From: Euperipatoides rowelli
Lineage: Eukaryota > Onychophora > Udeonychophora > Euonychophora > Peripatopsidae
Length of the DNA stretch: 16,167 nt
Reading direction: 5' to 3' (one strand)
Assembly: GCA_003024985.2 (NCBI GenBank)
Contig: PXIH01S0019757.1
The notes beneath the pieces were generated by a model. That model did no database searches. It was not told the DNA's origin and saw nothing but the letters and a program-made list of their open reading frames with translations. Position numbers and translations under genes: made by a program. The first letter of the stretch is position 1, and each line of letters starts with the position of its first letter. This document shows positions 1-8,872 of this stretch, piece by piece.

Positions 1-397
1 GTATTAGTATTAGTATTAGTATTAGTATTAGTATTAGTATTAGTATTAGTATTAGTATTAGTATTAGTATTAGTATCAGTCTTAGTATCAGTATCAGTAA
101 CAATATCAGCATCAGTATCAATATCAGTATCAGTATCATATAAGGTCAGTTTCATTATTAGTATCAGTATCAGTATCTGTATCCATATCATTATTAGTAT
201 TAGTATTGTGATTAGGATTGGGATTTGGATTTGGCTTAGGATTATTTTTAGGATTAGGATTAGTTTTAGTGTTAGTGTTATTGTTATTGTTAGTGTTGGT
301 GTTAGTGTTAATATTAGTATTCCTATTAGTGTTAGTGTTAGTTTATTGTTAGTGTTAGTTTTAGTGCTAATGTTTGTGTTAGTGTTTGTGTAGCTCA
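1..397. repeat. Degenerating hexanucleotide array (GTATTA to TTAGGA to GTGTTA types)
   Basis: Positions 1-72 are 12 perfect GTATTA units and the window begins inside the array. It then passes through GTATCA-type units (73-180), a GGATTA/TTAGGA-rich stretch (about 208-265) and GTGTTA/TTAGTG units to about 397. Six-base periodicity with TTA at the unit end is kept while the first three bases vary. An apparent 61-codon frame at 208-393 encodes only I/S/V/L dipeptide-like repeats and is an artefact of the array. The TTAGTG part reappears at 9975-10050. Confidence 0.95.
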
Positions 398-2788
398 TCC
401 TGCCTCCTCATCTGGGATACTCCCACCTTGGTAGAAGGGTGAGAGTATTGGGCCCAGAGAGTTGGAGTGCAAGGAATCAAAATTTTTTATTGATAGTCAA
501 AGATAAAGTAACAGATGAAGAGTTCTACAGATAGACATCTGCAGAACGATAGAAGACATATGATAGTACTAATGCATCAACATATGGATGAACAGTCCCA
601 TGGCCCCACGTAGGGTCACAGAGCCAAACCCTCCACACCCTGATGCTAAAATTCTTGATATTGTGCATGTTCTTCTATTTGTATACTGAAATAAAAAAAA
701 CATAATTAAAAATTTTCCCTAATAATAAAACCAATTAACTAATGTTGATGCAAATGAAATATGAGAGGATCCACAATCAGTGATCGGCTACCCCCCAATC
801 AGAAGATGTGGAAGGGATAGGATGTGATACAAGCTCCACTGTGTTGAAACAATTTAATGTACTCACACAGGAACAGGACTGAGTAGCTCCCAGGTGGACT
901 TGCTAAAAAGCAGACTGAGGAGCTACATTCCATTCAAAGGAGTAGGAGGTAGGGGACTCTCAGTGTAAGGCACACAGGCAATACCTGAATGCCAAGAAAA
1001 CACTATACAACATTCTGAGGCAGGGGTTTAATCCTATTTAAGCAAGGCATCACATAATGATGTTGAGAGGGGGATGGAGGATGGGAATGGAGATGAAGGC
1101 AAGAAAGGAATTAGGATTGATGAGGCGATGCAATAGAAAATAAACTAAAAAAAAAGAGAACACACAACTTCCTGCATGCTTCATACTACATATAGGATAA
1201 CGATGAAGGACACACACTCACTGTTTTCATTCATACAGATAAGGTAAAACTCAATACACAATGAAACAAAAACATGGGGCCTATCATCTAAATTAAGTTA
1301 CTAAGAATAATTCATTTTTAGCTAACCCGCATGAGTTCAAATGATAGTATTGAACCCATAACGAAGAAGTACGTCAATTCAAGTTGATCTAGAGATCAGT
1401 ACATAAAAATCTCCAGCCCAACAAGTAAACACTACTCGCACTCTTCGAACTGAGAGAGTAAGGTCCCCAAGTCGCAGAAAAATAAGAAAATTAAGCCTAA
1501 GACAAGAGGAAATAGGTGACAGCACCAACGCAAGGTAGGCAAACCTAGGATGGCACTGTAAGTGGCCCCGCAGCGCCTCACAGCTAGAGAGAGTAATGAT
1601 GCACATCCACAGCTTACTCCCCCTACCAGCCTAGGCACACTGAGGATACACCTTCAGAATTTAATCACTTTATCGGCATCATCACCCCTCACCCAGGTCA
1701 AAGGCAAATAATAACTACAAAAATATTGATATCGGAACAAATTCATTTTAATGATGACTGATCTACACAGACAAACAACAATCAACCTGATACAAGGGTA
1801 ATGTCACATACTATCTACTGCTACAAGTTACACTAAAGAGTATTAGTACCATTCACATGTGGATTATTTCTAGAGACTATCCATGAAAATGTTTTGACAC
1901 AATGAGATGAGACATTAAACTTTTGTTCAAATTAAATCATTCCTTATTTTTAGTCTAATTATTTCTTCAATCATATGACCACTCTGGACTCCAATCTATT
2001 TCCATCCATCAATTCCTCCCGCATGCCTTGCCTCAGGTAACCACCCCCACACAACAAGCTATTATAATCAACCTTATTTCTCATATCTTGATCATTCTGC
2101 AATTATTGACAATGCACCAAAGTGGTGGAAGGGCTTTCAGAGTGATGATCCAGACTCTCCACTCCAATTCTCTCATACGGCTTAATGCAGGGTGAGACGA
2201 ATGATACATATGCACTATCCCTGACAGTGCACAGGGCAGAGTCGACTTGTACCTCAGCCAGCATCCCCACTAACAAAACAGGTTGGTCCGTTGAAGCAGA
2301 GGTCGTTTATAGACATGCCCCCCGGTCCCCAAACCTGTAAGCCAGGCAATCCCCCACCATGGTCATAGGATACACCTTGGAGGAACCCTGTCAGTACCAA
2401 TTTTATAATACTCTTCACTACATTCTATTCCAACCACTAAGTACAATGGACAATAATGCTCAAACTATAGTACATAACCAATGTCAATATCCAATAGCCC
2501 ATCGCATGAAGAACAGTATCTCTTTGGTACTAAACACAAAGGTTGAATTCAGGACAACAAGAGAAAAAAGAGCTCAAGAATCGATCAAACAACAGAATCA
2601 ACCTATCCAACCTTTATGACTCATTCATCATCAACCCATCATCAGGAAGGTCTCCAAAAACATCCAATGTTTACAATTATGAAATTTTCATTGACAATTA
2701 ATGAACACATAACATATAATTATATACCAAGCAATGCTGCAGAGTACGAGTCCCAGCAGCATTTTACTAAAACAAAAAAAATAAAAAA
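398..2788. other. Long tract without a recognisable gene
   Basis: This 2.4-kb stretch is visibly less AT-rich than the right half of the window. It holds only short frames (for example 1379-1638 minus, 2359-2619 plus, 2616-2807 plus) whose translations show no domain, motif or splice-bounded structure that I recognise. It lies between the hexamer array and the 3' end of ORF2 of the minus-strand LINE. It could therefore be that element's 3' untranslated region, a separate repeat, or host DNA. A minus-strand AATAAA lies near its far end. Confidence 0.6.
486..491 (-). promoter_or_regulatory. Possible minus-strand polyadenylation signal
   Basis: The complement reads AATAAA, about 90 bp before the (CACTAA)n-type array begins on that strand. 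It would suit the 3' end of a minus-strand transcript, possibly an extended LINE 3' untranslated region. A single hexamer in AT-rich DNA is weak evidence. Confidence 0.2.
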
Positions 2789-3988
2789 TCAGCATTCACA
2801 CCTGTAAGAAGGCAGGTGTGAACTACCTCTTCCTCTATCTTTTAAGACACCCAAATAGTATAGGAAGATTGCCCTATACCAAAATCTGGGGTTCCTTATT
2901 TTTTTAAGGTCCTCCTTTGATGCTGTAATAAAAAATCTGTACGAAGTGTAAATGTACAGAAATAATGGAATTCGTCTAAGTGAAGGACTCATTCTGAAAA
3001 TTCTCTCAGAATAAGTTCCTTGAGCTTGGTCTAATTTATTTTTCAAAGTCAGGTCAAGACTTGTCCTCTCCGACTTCATCAATGCAGAAAAAGAACAATT
3101 CTCAAAAATGTGTGAATCTGCAGGTGAAGGTGCACCACAAATAATACAATCAGGAGAAGGCATCCATCTCATGACAAAATTGCGTCTCAGAGTCGCAAGT
3201 CTATCATGAAAGGCACGCCATGACACATCCGCCCATCTTCCAGGTGTCAACCTATTCCACAGTTGACTCCATTTGACAGTTTCTCCATTAATTCCAAAAC
3301 CAGGAGAGTCACTTTGTCCCTGCAAGAAATTTCCAAATAGTGATCATAAAACTCTTTGGAGTTTATTTCTAATAAGGGTTTATCAATAGAGAAATTTATA
3401 GCTCTAGATTTCATAATTATTATAGGAATCAGGTTTAAATGGAATCCCAGATCTACTTCCCTAGCATTAATAATCTGTTCAGTGCTGAACCTACAGGCAA
3501 GGAAGTCAATAATAGAGGTTGAGAAATTTTCCACGCCTTTTAGGTGGCAATTGGAGTTTATAACTTCACCAATTGTATAATCCGTACGCCATGCATACCA
3601 TTCAGGTGGTCTGACTCCATAGTGAGAAATAACATGATCCAGTAGGCTGGTTGTGCCAGGATCTTGTCAATGTTTTCAAGCCCTGGGCACAGGTCAACCA
3701 CATCCATAACCTTCCATAGTTCTTTATACTCCGGGGGAGTTTACCCTTAGAAAAAGCGTTGGCCTAAGCAATGAACAATTTTGGGCCTAAATCACCTGGA
3801 ACACACTCCTTTAACATCATCTGCATAACCCTTGTTTCAAGGGATGGGCTCTCGGCTAGAGCAATTCTCCTAAGTCGGGAAAAATGACAAATTGCTATTC
3901 TAACATTAAGGTCAGGAAACTGAATTCCACCAAACCCCCTTGGGAGCACTAATGTTTTCCTTGCAACCCACCTTCTATGATTTGATCC
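2789..3988 (-). pseudogene. LINE A ORF2 C-terminal region with CX2CX8HX4C motif, frameshifted
   Basis: This continues the RT frame directly after the TGA at 3989-3991. The first piece (3988 to a TAG at 3764-3766) has an LPRGFGGIQFPDL-type stretch, the usual post-RT motif of L1/Tx1-like ORF2 proteins. The second piece (about 3666-3247) is in another frame and includes a PPEWYAW stretch. The third piece (about 3325-2789) returns to the RT frame and carries WxxLTPGRWADVSWRAFHDRL followed by C60, C63, H72 and C77 (counted from 3325), the C-terminal zinc-knuckle-like motif of such elements. Frame changes fall near 3760-3670 and near 3345. Homology to the family is clear; the exact indels are not determined. 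The final stop is TGA at 2789-2791. Confidence 0.8.
2795..2822 (-). other. Perfect 10-bp inverted repeat at the end of ORF2
   Basis: TTCACACCTG (2795-2804) and CAGGTGTGAA (2813-2822) are exact reverse complements with an 8-nt loop. The last codons of ORF2 run through the stem and the stop follows 3 nt beyond it. On the minus-strand RNA a U-rich run follows the stop. Some LINE reverse transcriptases recognise a 3' stem-loop, so this is a candidate RNA recognition structure, though it lies at the end of the ORF rather than at a proven 3' terminus. Confidence 0.55.
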
Positions 3989-5770
3989 TCAAAAGGTTGC
4001 CACCAAAATGTTATTCAATGTCTTTATCTCACCTGGTTTAGGGGCCATGACATGAAGCAAAAAAGTAATCTTGGAAACCAACAAAGCCTTTATAATGTTT
4101 ACACATGATGAATAGGATGATTTAGAGATAAGTGGAGTGATTTTATTTGCAGTGGACCTAATTTCATTTATGAGCTCATGATAGTTCATTCTATCAGCTG
4201 CAGGCACTCCAAATCTGATTCCAAGGGATTTGAAGTGATCCAGAGATGGCTTCAAATCTCCATACTGGTGGAATTTCCCATTGATCAGTTGTTGAGAAGT
4301 TGAGAATATCTGGGATTTGCCAACATTAAGCCCTGCTCCAGCAATCCTGCCAAATTCTTCAAAAACCTTAATGGCTGTGTCAAAACCATTTGCAGACTTC
4401 AAAAACAAAGTAATGTCATCGGCATAAACTGAAATAAGGAATGGCCTAATTTTGAAGGCAACATCCGAGAGTCTATTCTTTAGTTTCCTTACCAGAGTCT
4501 CTAGGAAGATGGAATAAATGATTCCTGAGCATGGGTCCCCTTGTTTGACCCCACGCTTAACTGTTACTGCCTTAGTGAGTGACCCATTAACCACTAGATG
4601 TATAGAGGAACCTCTATACATTAGGGCCAACAGGTCTCTTGCATGACCAGGAATACCCATAACTCCAAAGATATTGTCCAAAAACCTATGGGACACCGAA
4701 TCAAAGGCAGCCCTTTGATCCAGTGAAGCCACAAGCAACGGAAGGTTGAACTTATGTGCAAACAACACGATATCCCTGGTAGCTGTGATATTCCCTAGCA
4801 TGCACCTACCCGCAATTGAATAAGTCTGCTCAGCAGAGACAACATAGTCAGCTATCTGAGCAAGACGGTACATCATCACTTTAGAGAATATCTTGTAATC
4901 CTGATTCTGGATGCAGATTGGCCTCCAGGAACAGAATTCCTCAGGATTACCTTTTTTTGGAATCAGGACTGTAAAAGCTTCCCTGAATGAGTCAGGGACA
5001 CTGGCTTTCTTGAAAATTTCTTTTATTACCTCATAGAAGGGATTAATCAAAACATCTCTAAAGGCCTTGAATAACTCATTAAGGAGCCCATCAAGGCCGG
5101 AACATTTGCCATTCTTGAGACTGGATATTATTCGTAATATCATCTGTTTGGGAGGTACTTCTGAGAGATCCTCAACTATTTCATTCGTTAACTTGGGAAG
5201 TGTGTCCAGGAATTTAGAGGTGTCACCACCCCTACCACCTACATACTCAGAAAGTTGAGCTGTAGTATGGTTAACAATAGCATTCCTCACTTCGTGTGCA
5301 CCCTCATACCACGTCTCGCCGACCTTAAGTCTGCTGAAGTTGGCAGGAGATTTTTTCTTACATCTTCTTTTCATTTCTTTCCACATATCAGTTTGATCCA
5401 GGAGAAAGCTGTGGCCTGAACAAAAGCTATCCTGCATGATGGAAATATGCCTATTTAAATCCCTGTTCAAGCAATCTCCAATGATGGATGCTTCAAATTT
5501 ATCATTAAGTGTCTCTTTATCCATTCTTTTAATCTTTTTAATTTTTGACCGTGCCCTCCTTTCACATACAATTTTCATTTTTCTGCTTTCACTGTTTATT
5601 TCATCAACAAACAGTGGGAGAGAGGCCTTGAATTTATCCCACATTTCCAGGGGGTTTCCACTATCACTTTGGAAGAATTCCTTAATATACTTTGTAATAG
5701 CACTCACTGCATTTTGATCATGGAGCACCACCAACGGGAAATGCCATATTGGTAGCCTCCCAGTATTTGT
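3989..5770 (-). CDS. LINE A ORF2 reverse transcriptase segment, open and catalytically complete
   Basis: The frame is open from 5770, just after a TAG, to a TGA at 3989; the first ATG is at 5734. Before that ATG a WHFPLVVLHD stretch matches the connector that normally leads into the RT of L1/Tx1-like proteins, so the ATG is probably not a true start. Counted from the ATG: GLDGLLNE at 213-220 (RT0/1 region), FTVLIPKKG near 254-262, motif A SLDQRAAFD at 337-345 with D339, motif B RGVKQGDP at 394-401, and motif C YADD at 437-440. The family copies the element RNA into DNA at the nicked target. All catalytic aspartates are present. The stop replaces a conserved Trp, after which homology continues in frame. 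The copy lacks an intact endonuclease in the same frame. Confidence 0.93.
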   Translation of the reverse strand, partial: TNTGRLPIWHFPLVVLHDQNAVSAITKYIKEFFQSDSGNPLEMWDKFKASLPLFVDEINSESRKMKIVCERRARSKIKKIKRMDKETLNDKFEASIIGDCLNRDLNRHISIMQDSFCSGHSFLLDQTDMWKEMKRRCKKKSPANFSRLKVGETWYEGAHEVRNAIVNHTTAQLSEYVGGRGGDTSKFLDTLPKLTNEIVEDLSEVPPKQMILRIISSLKNGKCSGLDGLLNELFKAFRDVLINPFYEVIKEIFKKASVPDSFREAFTVLIPKKGNPEEFCSWRPICIQNQDYKIFSKVMMYRLAQIADYVVSAEQTYSIAGRCMLGNITATRDIVLFAHKFNLPLLVASLDQRAAFDSVSHRFLDNIFGVMGIPGHARDLLALMYRGSSIHLVVNGSLTKAVTVKRGVKQGDPCSGIIYSIFLETLVRKLKNRLSDVAFKIRPFLISVYADDITLFLKSANGFDTAIKVFEEFGRIAGAGLNVGKSQIFSTSQQLINGKFHQYGDLKPSLDHFKSLGIRFGVPAADRMNYHELINEIRSTANKITPLISKSSYSSCVNIIKALLVSKITFLLHVMAPKPGEIKTLNNILVATF

Positions 5771-5773
5771 CTA

Positions 5774-6452
5774 CTCTTTTGATTTAATAATGGCCTTAAG
5801 GGCACAGTGATCCAAGAAGTCACACTGGACTACACAAATCATAGCATAACTTTCATGTAAAACTTGAGTTGTGGTAAAAAATCTTGTCCAAACGGGAGTC
5901 ACCTCTAAGGAAAGTTGGACCCAAAGTGTTTCCCTTCATCAGCTCCCAGAGANCAGACAGTTAAGAATTTTTTAGGGACTCATAAAGGGTCATATGCATA
6001 ACTATGGAGGAATCTTTGTTAAAATCTCCTGCTAAGATGACTTTATTGTTATCAAGTCTATCAAGCAGAGCTCTATCCCAAAGGATAACTGATAGTCTGA
6101 TAATCTTTGGTTTAACCAGAATGTAAATTGAAATCAAAGTTATCCATTCTTCTTTATATTTTAAATCAACTGCAGCTATTGTGCCACTATCCCAGTTGAT
6201 ATCTTGCCTTTTTCTAACAGAAGAAATTTGGCCATTTTCTTTTATCAAAATCACAGACCCCCATCTACCTTTTCTGCCCGGTAGAGATAGGTAGGCCTTC
6301 CAGGATTGACTGTTTAGCAACAGCCGTGCTGTCTTGGTTTCTTGAAGACAGGCAACGTCAGCCCCCTGCTCATCAAGAAAAGCAAGGAGCCGACACTGCC
6401 TCTCGAGTGAGGCAATACCAGAAGTATTTAAAGTTAGAATTTTAAGATCCAT
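5774..6452 (-). pseudogene. LINE A ORF2 N-terminal APE-type endonuclease, broken
   Basis: ATG at 6452 opens with an MDLKILTLNTSGI stretch carrying the N9 motif, then LQETK (E38) and AGDFN (D143, N145), which are hallmarks of apurinic-like LINE endonucleases that nick the target DNA. A TAA at 5961-5963 interrupts the frame, but the same frame then continues with an SRLDKIFY stretch (the usual R-D-I motif near the C-terminus) up to a TGA at 5853-5855. The closing LDH (equivalent of SDH) follows in the RT frame, which itself meets a TAG at 5771-5773. One frameshift near 5855 and two in-frame stops therefore separate endonuclease from RT. An ambiguous base (n) at 5953 lies inside. The family assignment is strong; function of this copy is lost. 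Confidence 0.87.
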
Positions 6453-6533
6453 TATTTGTTTTATTTTATTTAATTTACTAAAACTTAATTTAAGACTTCA
6501 AAGCATAATTAAATTACTTGATTCTTGAATCTT

Positions 6534-8033
6534 TTATATCCTCTTTCTCTGAGGGAAATTATTGGATTTCCCTCTTTTACTTTTTGGTCTAGATTCATTA
6601 GATTTCATTGAGGAATCTGTTGAGATACCATCAAATGATGGGGCATCCCTTTTCCTACTATTATCTACTTCTTCTGTTCACATGTGCTGGAATTCAGCAG
6701 CAGATGCAACAAACTTGTCAATTCCCTTAAATCTTTCATCATTGGGAATTTCATTTATATAATCATTAATAATCTTCTGTGCCAGGTCAATATTTATTGA
6801 TCCCAGCAATGTCTGCGGATATTCTCCCCTGTTTTCTTTTGCAACATTCGCATCATTCAATGTTGATACAAGTTGAAATGCCTCCTCAGTTAATTCTGCA
6901 ACACTTTTCTGTTCCTTACTAAGATGGCGGGAGCAGGATCTTCTGTGCGGAACCCACTGCACAAGTGGAAGAGAAGGAGTCTGCCAGCCTGTACCTTTGT
7001 CATTGCCATCAACATTCTGCTCACTGCACAAATCTTCTTGCACCTGTCCAGGCTCAACAACCTCCCCAACATTCAGTTCCCCTTCAGAATCCACGCTCTG
7101 TGCTAGCCATCTCTGATAAGAGGAAGCATATTCCCTCTGTCTTTCCTCCAACACCAAATCTCTTTCATGTGAAGGGGCAGGCATATCTGCTCCATTTTCC
7201 CCATTTTTCAGTTTAATACTTTCCTTACTATGAGACAATTTTGAATTATCAACATTGCTATTTCCAGCTATTAGTTTGTCTCTATAAGAGACATAAGCGG
7301 CTTCCGTCACACCCCTGCCGAGATTCACGATGGTGGCCTTAGATGAAGTCCGCTGATTAGGTTTCTCTTTAGGGGCAAGACGGCAGTTACGCTTCATATG
7401 CCCGAATTTACCACAATTATAGCATTTAGTCCCACCACTCGTCACATGGATATCAAGGACCTTGTTAGAAAATTGCACCTGAATATATTCAGGAATCATC
7501 ATTTCCTTATGCATCCTTACCCATACTTTTCGGTGATGGGATTTAACATGACCTAATGCCTTGTTCTCACAAGCTGCATGAATAAATTCAAAATCGTCCG
7601 CTTTACAAGTACCAATGGGCTCAAGTGCACGAAGGATATTAACTTGGGGAATAATAACAGGAATCCCATGCAAAAGTAAAAGCACGGGCTTCTCTGAAAG
7701 CCGATAGGCCTTCTGCCATTTATAACCAATTTGAAGTCCTGATTTAACTATTTCATCGACCGCATTTGAGTCATTTACTGTGATTTCAATTCGTGCCCTA
7801 TCCTCCCCATCGAATGAAAGGACATTTTTACTTCTGACAATCTCAGCCATAGCTTGAAGATATTGTTCGAAAGACACAAACATGTCCCTCTTCACCCAAA
7901 AGGTAGACTGCAAATATCTCTCATAATCATAAGCCTCAACAATGGCAGCATTCGCACCAGGAAGATAATCTATGGTGTCATCCTCATGTCTATGAGAAGG
8001 CCCAGGTTGATTGCTATCCTGACCATTCTCCAT
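6534..8033 (-). pseudogene. LINE A ORF1, gag-like CCHC protein with an internal TGA
   Basis: ATG at 8033 opens 451 codons to a TGA at 6678-6680. Residues around 70-200 resemble the RRM-like gag region of insect and other arthropod LINE ORF1 proteins (LLLLHGIPVIIP, then a basic stretch). A CCHC knuckle follows: C204, C207, H212, C217 (CX2CX4HX4C). These proteins coat element RNA in the cytoplasm and nucleus. After the TGA the same frame stays open for 47 more codons to a TAA at 6534-6536. That tail is rich in Lys/Arg (RKR, KSKRGK, QRKR), so the full protein was probably 499 codons. Segments upstream of this ATG may be further N-terminal ORF1 sequence. ORF2 begins 81 bp after the TAA. Confidence 0.85.
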
Positions 8034-8423
8034 TTGGGCCAGAAGTCACATCTGTCAGAACACAATCAGTGGAACCACCATCTTGAGGCATACATGTGTT
8101 TCCCACTCTAGATCCATGAACTGAACTATCCCCTCTCACAACACTGGGAGTGGGGATGCTCACACCAACTTCCTTCTTTTGAGTCATTTTCTTCTGAGTC
8201 TGAGCCACCAGAGCAATCACAGGCTCTAAAGCGAGCAACACCTGGCCTTTTTTATTCACACTTTTTTCCCCAACTTTACATCGCTTTTCCTTTTTGGGAT
8301 GTGATGTGGGCTCTGAACTAGTCTCCGCCTAACACTGCATAGGACCTTACGAGACCATTTCACTAGCACCAGGCTACCCTCCTTTAGGAAAGCCTTAAAA
8401 GGTAGATCCTTCTCTGGAGTCAT
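8034..8423 (-). pseudogene. LINE A frameshifted linker between acidic ORF and ORF1
   Basis: Two overlapping open pieces fill this gap. One, in the ORF1 frame, runs from 8423 (ATG at 8423-8421) to a TGA at 8256-8258 and contains an EGSLVLVKW stretch and a basic RKRKS-like end. The next, in another frame, runs from about 8259 to a stop at 8014-8016, is Gln/Lys-rich early and Gly/Ser-rich late, and overlaps the start of ORF1. Compensating frameshifts near 8258 and 8033 would join them to ORF1. Neither has a domain I recognise. The reading is inference from frame continuity. Confidence 0.5.
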
Positions 8424-8872
8424 GGGCAGCCCTGAGAATTTGGGGCTATTAATAGCATGTTAGAAATTTCTTCATTCTCCCACTCTTCCTCTACAACTAC
8501 CTCTTCAATAACACTACCTTCAGATGTCTGAGAGACCACACTTAGACACTCCATAGCAAGTGATGCCCTCCCCTGCACCAAAGAGTCGAGAATATCCACA
8601 GGGTGGGGATCTCCCTCAATCTCCTCAGCTGACTCATGGAATTCATCATCTGAGTCTCCATCATCATGCTTTTTCATAATTTCCAAGGGCAGCTTAGATC
8701 CATTAGGAGCCCCTTCTTTAGACTCAAGGAGAACACCACTCTCTTCATTAATCTCTGGAACATACTCCCCAACCAAGGAATTTGGGACACCTGACTCAGG
8801 AGATTGTTCAGTACCAGCCAAAGCACCATCTAAGCATTCCTCCATCCCTTTATATGGCAATAATCCACTCAT
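8420..8872 (-). CDS. Acidic 150-codon ORF upstream of LINE A ORF1
   Basis: ATG at 8872 opens 150 codons ending in TGA at 8420-8422. The translation is strongly acidic, with runs such as DDGDSDDEFHES and VVVEEEWENEE, and has no domain I know. It has few Lys or Arg, no signal peptide and no membrane segment. It overlaps by 4 bp the open piece at 8423-8258, as expected for a simple frameshift inside one larger ORF. It may be the N-terminal part of a long ORF1 or a separate small upstream ORF of the element. A host gene fragment is possible but less likely given orientation and spacing. Confidence 0.5.
   Translation of the reverse strand: MSGLLPYKGMEECLDGALAGTEQSPESGVPNSLVGEYVPEINEESGVLLESKEGAPNGSKLPLEIMKKHDDGDSDDEFHESAEEIEGDPHPVDILDSLVQGRASLAMECLSVVSQTSEGSVIEEVVVEEEWENEEISNMLLIAPNSQGCP

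Larger units (their letters stand above)
2789..8872 (-). mobile_element. Non-LTR retrotransposon (LINE), minus strand, broken copy, Tx1/L1-group-like
   Basis: In minus-strand order the element has an acidic ORF (8872-8420), a frameshifted linker, a gag-like ORF1 with a CCHC knuckle, an APE-type endonuclease, a reverse transcriptase with YADD, and a C-terminal segment with CX2CX8HX4C. This is the standard order of an APE-type LINE. The RT style (LDxxxAFDxVxH in motif A, RGVKQGDP in motif B) and the post-RT F-W-G / GG-PDL region resemble the Tx1/L1 group, but I cannot separate Tx1 from neighbouring clades such as Daphne by eye. The copy carries at least four in-frame stops and several frameshifts. 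Limits given are those of the coding part; true ends are not seen. No poly(A) tail is visible on the minus strand after the last stop. Confidence 0.9.

Noticed and set aside
208-393. 61-codon open frame in the hexamer array
   Set aside because: Only a dipeptide-like translation of a six-base repeat.
1379-1638. Two overlapping minus-strand frames of 68-75 codons
   Set aside because: No motif, no splice context, and composition unlike a protein family I know.
2359-2807. Plus-strand frames of 86 and 63 codons
   Set aside because: Opposite to the LINE, Gln/Asn-rich low-information translations with no domain.
3356-5717. Plus-strand frames opposite ORF2 (3356-3580, 5067-5258, 5436-5717)
   Set aside because: Antisense shadows of the reverse transcriptase frame.
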